Source of the DNA: Cheilinus undulatus | Lineage: Eukaryota > Chordata > Actinopteri > Labriformes > Labridae | Length of the DNA: 64,000 bases | NCBI RefSeq assembly: GCF_018320785.1 | Contig: NC_054868.1 | Coordinates: 45,825,874 to 45,889,873 of the forward strand | Direction: 5' to 3' | Part shown: piece after piece, positions 40,532 to 54,400 of the stretch | Layout of the letters: the number at the start of each line of letters is the position of its first letter | Position numbering within the stretch: position 1 is the first letter of the stretch | Notes under the pieces: generated by a model | What the model saw: only the letters and a program-made list of their open reading frames with translations | Told to the model about the DNA's origin: nothing | The model's database searches: none | Position numbers and translations under genes: made by a program

Positions 40532-42701
40532 ATGATCGAGGTGGTTTGCAACGATCGCCTGGGCAAGAAAGTCCGGGTTAAATGCAAGTATCCTTTACCG
40601 AAACTCCTGTGAAAATACTGAAAATGCACACTGGCTTATGTTTAATACCTGGTGTTTTGATTTACCCTGTAACCGTGTTAACTGATGACCCACTTCCGAA
40701 TGCATCAGGGATTTTCGTAGTTGCTAGCTGTCGAAACTTCAAGTATTAACGCAACTAAGAGCAGTGAAATAAAGTATTTTAAAACTTATATCTATGTATT
40801 TACAAAGGACATGTGGAATAAGACAATATCGTGTAAAACTATACTGTTTATATTGCTTTAAACAGAATGCCAGGCCTAATGATAGTAGAACGAGTATTTA
40901 CAGTTAGAACAAGGAATAGAAATATGCTTTTTACCCAGTGGTGGAAAAGGACATTTTGTATTTTAAAGTGTCTCTATAGTTTACATACAGTTAAACTACA
41001 ATTTGCTTAAATTCAATTCAAATGTCATTATGGACTTAAGGTCTAGATTTAAAAAAAAAACAATACGTAAAAGGACAGCACAAGAAATACAGGCACGAAA
41101 GTTCATAAATCAAATTTGGTATGAAATAAAGTTTACTCCTAAAAGAGGCATCTGTACCAGTGTTTCCATAACGGTGACATTTATCTTACAGTACTGTCTT
41201 TGATGCCACTCAGGGCCAAGATTATTTTGTTCCACAGTGAATCAAGTACGCAGATAAATTTATACACCAGATTTCTTAATACAGCATGCTGAGTATTAAC
41301 TTCCTCACTTGCACTGCACCATCTCAGTCTCTTCAGTAGTAATCTCAGTGCATCGTTACAAGCTACTTGTAGCCTCTGCATATTTTATTTTTTATAGTTT
41401 GCACATAAGTATGCAGTACACAGAGGTGTATAATAGGCTTTAAAACAAAGCCATCTTCATATTTTCACACTTTTGAAAGTGTTATTACAATAATATTTTA
41501 CAGTATGACAGAGCTGTAGTAACTTTTGAAAATCTGTGGCAAGGTGGGTCTCTTGGCAAGAACAAACAGAGAGTCATTATCATAGCATACATATTGATGA
41601 AGTATACACACTATGCTTCCTAAAGTCACAGGTGTTGATAATTTCACAAGCGGTGCAAAACTAACTAAAACATCAGTATACCAGGAACGGGCACAGGAAC
41701 CCAAGCAGGGATCACTGTGTAACAGGCAACATCCAAGTACAACTAAACACATCTAAACACTCTGCCCAAGGGTATGATGAGGAAGTCTGCCCCTTTATCC
41801 CCTAAGATTTGAAACTGAAGTGGTCATAGCTTAGTTCTACTCTGTAGAGTCGCTTGATTTCAGATGAAAACATTTTAGTGGATGTCCTAGAGTTTGCTGA
41901 GTACTGGGCCTTTCCTTTGTTAGTATATTAAAGCAGATGAACTTCAACATCAAATGAATTTTTCCCACCCTATTCTGCATTTCCTTCCTTAACCCTCTGG
42001 TTTCAGTGCAGACGATACCATTGGAGATCTGAAGAAGCTCATTGCTGCTCAGACGGGAACAAAGAGTGATAAGATTGTATTAAAGAAATGGTAAGATGAC
42101 TGTTGGAGTGCTTCCAAGTGGGATCATGACAAGTGTTTCTGTGGTTTTCTCCTAAATGTAACAACATTCTTTCTTTCAGGTATACCATATTCAAGGATCA
42201 CGTAACTCTAAATGACTGTATCCTTTTAACAATCTGTTTACTTGAACTCACCATCTGTGTTTGTTTGTGATATTGTTGCACAAGAGTTTAAATATTCTTG
42301 ATTTTCAAATATTTATTTGCCTTCAAATAGAGGTTTTGCAAAGAAATTAAGTGTAGAAAAGGACATTTTTACTTTCTTTTCTTCAAATAATGGGCCATTA
42401 ATTCCATTAATATACGCTCTCTGACCATTTTATTAGGTACACCTGTTAAACGGCTCATTAATACATATCTAATCACCCAATCACATGGCAGCAATAAGTT
42501 GCATGCTTAAAATTACTGCTGGAGACCATTGTAATTAAGATAAACAATCATAGCAGGACTCTTTCTTTCGCCTTTTTGTGGAGATATCAAAGAATAAAAA
42601 CTTGTACCAAGTAGAGCTATTATACTCAGTGTTTTTTCTTAACCAAAGCCTCTTCAGATGAAATCCACGATGGGATGAACCTGGAGCTTTACTACCAGTA
42701 G
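40532..42701 (+). CDS. ubl5: Ubiquitin-like protein 5 (Hub1 family), 73 aa
   Basis: Small non-conjugated ubiquitin-like modifier that binds spliceosomal proteins. Coding exons: 40532-40587, 42007-42090, 42180-42217 and 42658-42701 (56, 84, 38 and 44 nt; 74 codons with stop). The product starts [18 protein letters not shown], continues [19 protein letters not shown], and ends in the double tyrosine of LELYYQ instead of the diglycine of ubiquitin, which is diagnostic of the family. The length equals that of the vertebrate protein. A non-coding first exon ends at 40195 (CAG then GTAAG) and splices to 40517 or 40524. Intron 3 carries a fragment of a Tc1-like repeat. ATTAAA at 42949-42954 is the likely polyadenylation signal. 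Confidence 0.96.
42410..42545 (+). mobile_element. Tc1-like fragment in ubl5 intron 3
   Basis: CCATTTTATTAGGTACACCT is the terminal motif of a widespread teleost family. CAATCACATGGCAGCAATAA then matches 6724-6740. Confidence 0.65.
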
Positions 42702-42948
42702 AGCAGCCCCACAGATCAATGCTACACAGATAAAATATTCACATCTTTATTCAAGACAGAGAAGATGGAGTCTGTCGCAGGAAACCACCGTGATTGGACG
42801 ACACATCCACAGCAGAGATGGAGCTGTACCTCTAGAGCAGAAAACATGCAGATGAAACGTTATCTTCAGTTTGTCCTTTAAGTTTAATGCTCAGTTTTTA
42901 TTATGTGAACGACATGTTGTAGTACAATGTTTGTTTTGATATTTTCAA

Positions 42949-42954
42949 ATTAAA
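42949..42954 (+). terminator. ubl5 polyadenylation signal ATTAAA
   Basis: Common AATAAA variant about 250 nt after the ubl5 stop codon. Confidence 0.55.
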
Positions 42955-43085
42955 GCTGATATTTACCTAAACAGCAGAATACCGTTTATTTAATTTGAAA
43001 TAAGCTCTTATTCTGTGTAGGCATCTTTGTTTGGGCATAGTAAGGCTGCTGTAGCTGTAGAGAAGATTGCCTATGACGTTTAGAC

Positions 43086-43862
43086 ACGTGGTTCTCACGT
43101 GGTGGACCCAAAAGAGGGTCATGAATGTATGCCAGAGAAAATTCTGTGTACAGAAGCCCTAAGTGGGCATACAGTAAATTCATACATGTATTTTTGAGGT
43201 TTTAATCCATGTAGGGTATGAGCTCTTTATTTTGTGTAGTATCTGTTGCACGATGTAGAAAACTCAAACCTTCTCAGCTGATGTAAGTTTGTTTCTGTTT
43301 GGCGCCCTCTTGTGGACGAATTAGCACAATTCACTGTTTTGCTGAATTTGTCCAGTGCATGTGTAACTCATGTTGTAATGTAGAGTGAAATAACGTGTCA
43401 TGCTTCCTCAGTCAAATGAATCACACAAAGCCTGTTTTGGCTGTGTGCAGGTAAAGTCATCAGACAATAACCCAAAGCTTTAAAATTGCCTATATGTCTC
43501 TGCGGTCAGTTTGGATCTCGAATGTAATAAAATACATGACCGAAGAAAGAGACAGGGTCAAACTGACAACTTTACATGCCAGCTCTTCATGATTACCAAT
43601 AAATTTTCCCAGATATCTTGAGAATTTACCTCACTAGTGTGAGAAAAGCACTTGTCATTGCAAGATTAAGAGATAAATGAGTGGAAATATTCAAAAATAT
43701 ATAAACTTACCCTTTGTAAAAAAATGTATAGATGCATGCCCATTAAGGAATTCAGTACTTTGTAGATTTTTTGCCCTCATTTCAGTCACACCTTGAGACC
43801 CACTGAAAAAAGCTCCATAAGCAGCTTTTGGGTCTCAACCCTCCAGTTGAGAACCACTGATC
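43086..43862. mobile_element. Possible hAT-like element between ubl5 and vav1
   Basis: Left end CACGTGGTTCTCACGTGG; right end, inverted, CAGTGGTTCTCAACTGGAGG. Both carry the GGTTCTCA terminal motif of hAT elements, followed by GACCC-rich text. A clear 8-bp target duplication is not seen. Confidence 0.45.
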
Positions 43863-44231
43863 TAGATCAGTCATTCTCAAGTAGTCTGACTTCATCCCCC
43901 AACGCTGCCTCCTGAATGAGAACTCGTGGCCCAAATTGCTGAAAGATGTCAACTGCCTAAATTCAGCTGGTGACAAATGTTGCAATTTGAACCTTAGATG
44001 GAACAAAAAGTAGCAAAACTAACATGGTTCAAAAAAATTCTGTAGCCATACATTTTATTTTACTGTGTTCTTGAGAGTATGGGAAAATGTTGGCTGTTTT
44101 CTAGAGATCTTAATAATTTAACATATTGTCATGGTAAAACCAGCGATGGTATACCAAGATAATAAGTTAGATAAGTTGAAATAAGTGGAGAGAGAACAAA
44201 AACATAGTACTACTCACAAGGGCGAACTGTT

Positions 44232-44877
44232 GGGATTTTGGGCCCAAGAAAGAAAACTGCACAGAGCCCCCCTCAGCCAGGTAGTCAAACAAAAATGTTG
44301 CATCATTTTATGTATATCTATGAATTTGAATGTATTTATGAACAACAATTTTCCTATATTAATGAGCAATATTTTAGTATTGTTAAATTAAACATTTTAT
44401 TTCCTTCACATTAGTTTATGTGTTTATTCCCCTATTCCAAAAGTATAAGACAATAACCCCCATATGTCTTGGCCGGGACACTTTTGCAACTGAGATTATT
44501 GATCTCGATGAGGTTTTCCTGGTTAAACAAATTTGATTAAAATGAATAAAACATTACAAAAATGCTCGCTATACTGCATAATGTATTTCTTCACCTCTAA
44601 CTCAATGCATCTTACACTGATGTACTTTATAAAATAACAATCCTCCAGGCTCTTTCATGTTTAAACAACAATGCAACCATTCGGTTTTATTTACCTCTTG
44701 TTTCCTCATACCTGTTGACATTAAGTAACTTTTGATATATAAATGACACTAATGACAAGAAAATTTTTTAAAAAATCAATAAAAACATACTTTTTATTCC
44801 AGGTTTCTCAAGGGTTCCCTGTCTATGGTGGGCCCGGGTTATCAGTACCCTTTTTCCCCCTTGCTATGCCCATGACT
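44232..44877 (-). mobile_element. Unclassified dispersed element, copy 2
   Basis: Reverse complement matches 33012-34060 at both ends (TCATGGGCATAGCAAGGGGG and AAAATGATGCAACATTT). It lacks the 33108-33650 minisatellite. Confidence 0.6.
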
Positions 44878-45289
44878 ACTCAAATAAATGTACAGTTACT
44901 GTGCAGCAGCACAATTTTACTCAATAACTGATGCTTTTTAAAAAGTAGTGAAGTATACTGAAGTATACTTCCATCAAATGATTCTCAAGTGAAAGTAAAA
45001 TTTAAAAAAACACAAGTACACAAAAAGCTATTTAATTACAGTAACACGAGTAAGTGTCATTAGCTATTTGGTTTGGACATTTATGAGCAATATACTCTTC
45101 AAGTTTAGCAGGTCTACCAATGCTATTTTTTAAAATAGAAAAAAATCCCCGAAGCTCGGGTTTCAGCTGTCAAGGCTGACACAGCAGCAGGCTCAAATAT
45201 TAAATTTATATTTGAGTTTAAGAGGATGTTTTTCTCCCATTTCTAGGTAAATATTAACCAGACACTCCTCTAGTCAGATTACCAAAAGT

Positions 45290-45295
45290 TTTATT
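45290..45295 (-). terminator. vav1 polyadenylation signal AATAAA
   Basis: Minus-strand AATAAA about 145 nt downstream of the vav1 stop codon, the first good hexamer. Confidence 0.6.
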
Positions 45296-45437
45296 CACAT
45301 CACTGGACAGTCTTTAGATCACAGAGCACCTCTCTCTCTCTCACTCACAGCCACACTCGTGCATTAATGCAATAGCTGGAACCAGACTCCTCGCAGACCC
45401 CTGACACACTGAGGGTCTGCACATCTCTGGAGCCGTG

Positions 45438-48400
45438 TCAGCAGTAGTCGGAGTAATCCTCCTCCACATAGTTGGCTGGAAACAACCCCACCTAGAAGCA
45501 CAAGGGCCGTTAATAAAAACCAGTAAAAATGTTTCTTCACTGAGCGGCTGTTTGTAAAATCCTCACCCGGCCGTACACCTCTCCCTTCCACCAGCCGCTG
45601 TGACCTTTCTTTGAGAGGATCTTGATAGTGTCTCCTTCCCGCAGTGACAGCTCTGAGCGGTCCCGGGCGGAGAAGTCGTACCTGGCCCTCGCTACGCCGA
45701 AACTCTTCATGCTGCCTCCTATCAGACGAAGCAAATAACTATTTATTTAACATGTTTCATACGTTAAAAACGGGAAGCCTGAAATGATTCAAAGAGGTCA
45801 ACAGAAGGGAAATCAATACGGAAAGTGACAGCAATAGATCAAATTATAATAGATTAAATCAAAAAAGAAGACACACTTTTAAAAAAGTAATTTAAATCAA
45901 GAGAATAAACGCAGGAATTATAGGACAGTATGACAGCCTCAACTTACACAATCATATTTAGCTAACTTTATCAGCTGAGACTTGTGCAACCCCTATAAGC
46001 CCTTAGGAAAAGCAGATGAATATGGTTGGATTGCTGTTTTGAGCATGTGAAATTCAGGTTTGAGCTCAAAGCTCAGCTTTAAGGAGGCATCAGTGAAGTG
46101 TTTTACCTGGTGTTGTGTTTGGCGTGTGGTTTGGCGAGGCACTTTGCTCTGGTTGTTTGTACGGCGTACTTAACGTGGTGTCTACTTCCTTGAAGTACTC
46201 CTTCAAAGAGTTCTTCTGGTAAAACTCAATCAACTCCTAAAACAGAGAGAAGGCAGAGGAGGAGGAAGAGGGGAGACTGATTAGTCTGAGGAAGAATGAA
46301 AGGTTTTTTATGTATTTCTTCTGGACATTGCCTTTTTATTTTGAGTTCGTAAGACTTACCACTAAACCCTTGAACGCTTTCTTGTCATTGATACGATAAA
46401 GGCCTTCAGCGGACGTGATCTTTATGTGCCTGATGTCCATGTTGAACCTTAAGGAGAGAAGATTTAAAGGTTAGAAAGGTTAGTTTTTAGCAAAGTTTCT
46501 TAAAATTAATAGCATATGTTTTGTTAACATTTTAGATAAATAGTCTCTACCTGTTTTCTCAGAATATCAACAGACGCATTTAAAATCAAATTCCTCTAGG
46601 GATAAGTGGCTTTCATACAGTAACTTTTGTAGAAGTTTTCTATATAGATGGGATTACTTTCAAGGCCATTTGACTTTATTAGAGGACAACAGAGAGAGAG
46701 AGGGGGGCATGGAGAGGAGAAGAGAGGGTTGGGATTGACATGCATCGTTCAGGACTGCCTGCTGAAATTAGATCTGTTGAAACACTTAGTTCTTTCAAAA
46801 GTGACCTAAAACACTGCTTTTCTCTCAAGCCTTTGCCTGTTAGTTTAACATTATGTGCAGAATTGAGCATGGATTTGAGAATGCTACTTTGTGGGAGACC
46901 TCAACATTACTGTATGCAAAATGCTGCACAGATTGGTGAAACCTGTGTCCAGACTCAATTATTATGATGCCTGGAATTTTAGTTTTTCTTGACTCATTTG
47001 TGCGTCTTTGTTTCTTTGCATCTTTTGTAAAGCACATTGAGTTTACATCTGTATGAAATGTTCTAACAACTAAACAAAACTTCAAAATGTCCTCAGATAA
47101 CTTATGAACCTTAGCGCTCCTCTCAATGAGCTTCCTTCTATTAGTAAATCTGTGAGCTCTTACTTGATGCTGATGGCGAACTCTCCTCCGTCTTTCTGCC
47201 TCACCAGGAAGGTCCCATCAGATCGAGACATCAGCATGTTTTTGGCAGCGTTTCTGTCCATGTTCCCTGCAAACCTGCAAACACAGTGAAAATGCAGACT
47301 TACTTTTTTGGTCAAAATAAGTGAGATTTTGCCTCTTATAAAAGTTTCCGATAAGTTATCTCTCTGTGAATTTCTATAAAAGTCCTGCCTTTAAAGTTTT
47401 AGCATTTAGCATCATCAGATCTGTAACTCAGAGGCAACAGTGGCTGTTAAAAGTTTTGCTTTCTCTGTAACACTGATGGAGCACCTAAGGCAGTGATCAT
47501 CAAGTGGTGGCCCGGGGGCCACATCAGGCTCCCCACATCTTTCCATCCAGCCTCCAGAAGTATTGTCAAATTCAGAACATGTGCAGAGGAAAGCATATGT
47601 TGTGGGATTTAGGGTATCCTTTTTTATAAGTCCCTACAGCCATTAAACAATTTCAAAAACAATAGAAAGTTTAATCAGGAATGACTTTATGTTTCATCCA
47701 TTTGCCAGAAATCCACCTGTCAGCCGTTAGTAGCAATTATGAGTCATATTAAACACATATTTATTAGTCCATTCTTGGTAAAAACTGATGTTTTCTGTGG
47801 AAACATTTGGCTGCAGATGTTTTGAGAGTGCAATGTTCCTGCTTGGGTTCTTCACTTGTCACTACACAGCATATTAGCATCAAACCCACTAACAGACAAC
47901 ATGACAACCACATAAATATTCAGCTAAAATATCTCAGTCGCCTCTGTGTTGATGGCTGTGATTTAAGGACTGATCTCACTGTTAGAACCTAAAAATTGTT
48001 CACATATGGAAGACAATAGAAATGTCTGAAAAAAATATGTTAATTAGACCATTCCAGAAATTTCTTGATGTGTGCCTCAGGTTTACCTGAGCATGGAAAA
48101 TTATCTTTTATGCACCAGGAACAATCTAGGAGAAAGTTAAATTATCACAATAAAAATGTGTGTTTGCAACAGAAAAGTTCTGCCTTCATGGCCTTTGTCG
48201 TCTCTGTCAGCCAGAGATACCTCAGAGTTCACACACAATAACTTTCTCAGACGTGCAAGACATTTTCTTGTAAGCATGTGTACGTTTCTGGTGGTGGCTG
48301 GTGGTTGACCCTGTCCAACCACTACCGCTATATTGTTGAGTCTGGTGTCTTTCATCTTCCTCTTGACAATACCCAGAGGTTCCTCTGTGGGGTTCAGGTC

Positions 48401-51400
48401 AGACCAGTTGGCTGGTCAATCAAACACAGTACTATCATGGTCAGCAAACCAGTTTCTGGTAGTTTTGGTTTCACTGTGGGCAGGTGCCAAGTCCTACTGG
48501 AAAAGGAAATGGGTATCTCCATAAAACTCATGGAAGCATGAAGTGCTCTAAATCTCCTGGTAGCATATGACAGCGTTGACTCTGGACTTGATAAAGTACA
48601 GTAGACCAAGAACAACAGATGACATGGCACCCAAACCATCACTGACTATGGAAACTGAAAACACTGCATTCTGTGCCAGACTCTGGGACTTTGATTTCCA
48701 AATGAAATTCAAAACTTACTTTCATCTGAAAACAGGACTTTGGACCACTGAGCAACAGTTCAGATCTTTTTCTCTTTGGCCCAGGTGAGATGCTGATTAT
48801 CTAGTCTGTGGTTCAGGATTGGCTTGAAACTAAGAGCATGACACTTGTTGCCTACATTTCCTGATGTGGTGATCCACTGACTCCAGCCTCAGTCCACTCC
48901 TTGTGAAAATCTTCTAAGTTCAGGAATCTGCTTTGTTTGACAGTCCTCTGAAGGCTGAGCTAAGCCTTATTGCTTGTGCTTCTTTTATTACCAAAATTTT
49001 CCCTTCCATTAAATTTTTTGTGAATATACTTTGATACAGTCTCTGAGAAGAGCCTGCCCTGTCAGCAGTGACCTTCTGTGGCTTACCCTCCCTGTGGAGG
49101 ATGACAATGATTGTCCTCTGGACATCTGTCAAGTCAGCAGTCTCCCCCATGACTGTGGTTGTGTGAACTGAACCAGAGTGAGAGAATGAAGGCTCAGGAA
49201 ACCTTTGCAAGTTGAACTTTTCAATAATATTCTTATGGTTTGAGAGTGATTTTTTTTGGTGCTGTAAGCTGTAATCATCAAGATTAAAATAAAAAAGGTT
49301 TAAAATGTTTCATTTTGTATGAGATTAATTAGAATATATGGGAGTTTAACTTTTTGAAGTGAATCAGAGGACAAAATTAACTTTTAGATAATATTCCAGT
49401 TTTTTGAGATGCACCTGTATATATGGGTGCTGGAGAGGTTAAAAGCAATAGTACAGCACTGGTGCAGATCAGAGCAGAGAGAAGGAAATCTTGCAGTTTT
49501 AACAGGCTGCAGATCGGGAGGATGTTTATTGGGTGATAAGATGATAACACGCACCAAGGGCATGTGAAGTGCTGCTCCATATCTTAGTTTTATATGTTTA
49601 GTCCTGAGCGTTAATCTTCTGCTTTGAGAAGAAGAAAACATGCTGAACTTGCCTCCCAACATACTCTTTAATTTAACTATATTTCCCCTTTACAGAATGG
49701 ATATTATAATCCAGCAAAAGATGCATATTACTATAAAAAGAAGGGAAGAAATAGGGTGCAAAAAGCATTTTTTTGTCAAGAAGACTATGCTCTCTGTAGC
49801 TGCACTGCTGTATTTGTCTACAATTCAAGAAAAATGTTATTATCATGGAGTCAGGGCAGAAAACACTCACACTAGAAGGTGACTAAAGGCTGTTTTACAA
49901 ACAAATCTGATCTGTACTAGCTCAAAGTGTCACTCAGCTTTTGTTGCAGTGCTTTTGCAAGAAGTAAGGCATACATCTGTGAGGTCAGGAGTGGTTTGGT
50001 AAGTAACCGAGTTCCTGCACATACTCACCAGTGGAAGCCAGATAGGTCAGGGGTTGGCCTCTGTGAAAAAGGTGAGATTACACAGAGGTTAGATTTAAAA
50101 CTTGCAGAAGTGTGTGATCGTAGTGGTTGACGGTCATCTCTTACTTAAACTGCTAACGTGAGTGTAAGTGCATTGCAGCAAGCATGTGCTAGTTGCCACA
50201 TACTACAGGAACTAAACATGACTTTGTAGTTTCTTTGTCCCTTGATGGAGGATGTTTGTTGTTTACGTATGTCTTGTTTGTTTAGGGATCATACTCACAG
50301 AGATGTAGGGCTGAACTTTCTGGCAAGGGAACCATCCCATCTGTCCGACTGTCAGATTTCTTCCCTGAAAAACAAACGCAACATAAATCACACAGCAGGT
50401 GCTGGTTTAGCTCCGATCCCTTTGCAGTACAGTGTGGCATCATTGCAACACATCAGTGAATCACCTTGGTGACAAATAATAAATGCAGGAACAAACACAA
50501 AGCAGCTGATATAAATACTAGATGATTAAAACAAATTTGTATGCAGTCAGAAGTGTTGTCTTGGTGTAACAGTTTATTTTTTTTATATAATTCTAGTAAA
50601 CAATGATACCTGTTCCACAGCAACAAAATAAGAAGTCATAGGTACGGTTTGGTGGGAACAGGGTAAAACCATACCCCTGGTATTTAAAACACCCACATTG
50701 GTGCTTTAGTTACTGTCGTGAAAAAATGTGCCCTAAGAGTGTTTGTCTATTTTCAGCAGCAGCACTGTCTGTTTGAAATGCTGTGCAAATAAATAAAGAA
50801 CTCAGGTAGGCCTTACCTAACCCTGTAAATGCAATTAAGCCTTGCTATATTCTTCTACAAAGTCAAACTGGAAATGTTCTCTGCTGTTTGTAACGGCTAT
50901 ATAAGTGTAAAAACAAGTCAGTTCTTCTTTCTGGGGGTGAATCAGTGGTGAGAAATGATCTGAAGTTTAACTCTATTTACCATATTTGCTGCAGCACATT
51001 AGGCACAGCTAAAACCTTCAACAGTTTTAAAATATTTAAATTAATTTTATCCCCGTTTTCATGGGACATGTTGATGAATATGTTACTTTGGGAACTAAAG
51101 TAGTCTCTAACTCTTTATAAGCTTCCTGTAGAGCAGTAGGGCTTGAATTGATGATGAAGGGGCTCAGCAAAGCAGAAGAAAAATGATGTATACCATTCTG
51201 CACTGCTGGCAAAGCATGGCAAACTTTGTGAGAACTTCCAAATATATGTAGGGCTAACAATGAATCTATAACAGGCATCATGATGACAAAGAAAGAGGAA
51301 TGAAACTATGATGAGTCATATCTTGCCATCTGCTTCACTGATGCAACAGTGGGTTTTAATAAGAGAGGCACACTCCTCTCTTCTGCCATATTCTACCTGT

Positions 51401-54400
51401 GTTAGACAAGTTTCTCTATGTGTTTCAATTAGGGCTGCAAGATTAGTCGCATTAATCGCGACTGATGAAGTTTCACAATTAGTGCACTTTTTTTAGATTT
51501 TATTTTTGGGCTTTTTATGCCTTTATTGACAGCAGACGGCAGAATTGGAAACAGGGATAAGAGAGCTGGGGAGAGACATGCAGGAAAGTGACACAGGCCA
51601 GATTCAAACCTGGGCCACCCGAGTACATGGGCCACCTGTGCCCCCACTTTTTTTCTCAAATTCCGATTAATCTCATGCTTTATTGGGCCTTTTAGCACTC
51701 TTTCGTTAAGCCACGCCTATATCTACCTGCAGCAACAGAGAAGTAAAATAAGTCGACCCTTTATGCCGCATTTCACTTAAAAAACTTACAGACAGCTCAG
51801 TGGACAAGTCAGAAGTCATTTGCACCTTGTATTTCCTTTTCAGTCCATACCAAGTTCTTTTTTCCGTGGTTCAGTTCATGTTCAAATTTTTGATCGCCCT
51901 ATAAAAGCAGGTCTGTGTCCAAACAGGAAGTCATTTACCTTTGGGTTAAGGCAGTAGAAAAAAACCCAAATCACATTAAAACAGTTTTGGTTGCAAAAAA
52001 AATGCCATTTTAAAACGGGATAAAATGGATGTGATTAATTGCAATTAACTGCAGAATCCTGAGATTAATTGCAATTAAAAATTTTAATCTTTTGACATTA
52101 GGACTGGGCATTTAATTAAGTTTTAATTCTAATTGCGATTTTGGCTTACCATGATCATGAAAATGAGATATGCTAATTAAATAATTACTGCGCCTCGTTC
52201 ATTGTTATACCCATTTTGTCCGTAGATATTGTCATGGGGTAAATGTTTCATTGTTGCTTTTTTATTTTCGCCTTTAAGTAATTCTTTTCGTTTATTCATT
52301 ATTATGATGTATTATGATTGTCATATATGTATGTTTCTGTCATTGATTTTCATTTATTGATTGTTTTTTATAAGTATTTTAAGTGTTGAAGTTCGCTAAA
52401 TATGTGTGATGCAAGTGTTGCAAAATCAATTACATCATGTTTAATAATGGTGATCTCAATACCAATCAAAATAATCATAATAATTAATTTTTGCCAGAAT
52501 CAAGCAGCTCTAATATGTCTATACTTATTATGATGTGTGAGGGGGCTTGAGAACATTTTCATCTGTCAAAGGGGGCTTAGCAGAAAATGTTTGGGAACCT
52601 CTGCTTTAGAGCAAACTTGTGGCTGATGGAGCTCACTGTTGTGCAATGTGAGAAAAATAAATTTACAGCCTCTTATCTGTTTAAAGTACACACATCATTA
52701 CAGGACAATCTTCGATCCTGACTGATAATGGTTGTGGATTATTTTATAAAGTAATCGTTGAGCAAGGGAGGAAACGCTACTGTGCAGAAAGGGGGAGGAA
52801 AAAGGGACAAAATTTCATTTGCTCCTCTGTCCTGACTGTTTATCTGCAACGTGTTAAAACAATCCTGCAACTATTCCTTTTCCTCCAGTGGCTGCTAATA
52901 AACTTTCTTCCATTAAGTGTTTTTTTAGACTTACAGAATTGCGGTTGAATGAAGTCTGTAGAGGTGCATGCTCCGCTCCCACATGCGTGTATTCACTGTG
53001 CTGCTCTGAACTGCTTCTTGTTTAAAGCAGAGCTTCTCAAACTTTCCAAGCCACAAAAATAAGGGTGCCAGAGACCAGAAAAACCCCTACTGTACCTGAG
53101 GGTGGTTGAAGCATAGTTGCACACAGCCATGCACATTCAAGAATTCATGTGCAGACTGACATTTTAAGGGTTTTTTAAACCTTACTTTAATTAGAATGTA
53201 AATCCTGTTAAATGATGAATGTTATTATTTCACATTTAACTAATTCTATGCATATATTTTTATTAAAAAGGGTAAACTGTACTATCTGAAATCATTTAAA
53301 AACATACTTTATTTTTTGGAAGGTATCTGTCAACATCCTCTCAGTGTCTTGTGACCCCCAGGTTGAGAGCCACTGCTTTAAATTGTGTGTGAAGTGATTA
53401 AAAAGTATTTTAGGGCAGAAAGCTGTGTTAGTAACCACCAGGCTGAATTTAAGCAATGAAAACATCTTAAAGTATAAAATAATGAAAAATGAGGCTGTTA
53501 TATCTGCTCTAGGATGCTGCAGGCGCACTGGTTGACTGAGCCAAAACCACTCCAACTCAGGAGAAAGATGATCCTCTCGCAAATTAAAAAAAGCAACAAC
53601 CTGCATGGCAGACTCATCTGTGTGCTCTACTGAACCTGTCAGCTCTATATTCGAGCCACCAGACTCCCTTTTATGTCATGGGAGGCAGAAAGTTTAGTGC
53701 TAAGAAGTCTGAGTTTCATTTACTCATCCTGCATTTTAACACTTCAGTTATTCTTGTTGTGTTATTTTTCTATGAGAGATATAAAGTTACATTTTTCTTG
53801 CACATTTAAGCTTTTTGAGTTGCTGCAGAATACGTTCCATTTCTTGATGTTGCTCCTTAAAATAAAAGTCCTCCATGATATTAAGAAGATTGCGACAAAC
53901 TTGGCAGAAACAGAATGTTTACAGGTATATTGTCTGATGCTCCACTGGACTTAAGCATAGCAGAGAGCAGGAAGTAACAGATATTTGTTAAAATACATCT
54001 CAGCATGTACAGGTGTTAGGTCCTGCTGCGCCTAGTTCAGGGTTGCAATGTCCATGGTTTTCCCACAGAATTGGGCTACTTTTTATGTACTGCTGCAGGC
54101 AAATTTTTTTTGTCTGCAGGTTTAGCTGATGCATTTTGATGCCTTGTTTATGTGTATTTAATATCCCAAGCAGGATAAGCTACTTTATTTACCCTCAAAT
54201 ACAACTAATGCCAGCCTTACACCAGCAGACTTTGCTAAAACTCTTAAAAGACTCTAAAAAGACTTACACCGGACGGCTCGGTTCTCAACTAATCCTCCAG
54301 TTTGCTGTGACAGGGTTACAATCCCAAAAAACCTAAAGCCAGAGGAGCTAAGTAGAATTCAGTCATTAGATTACATTATTCTCCAAATCAAAGCCTGTAT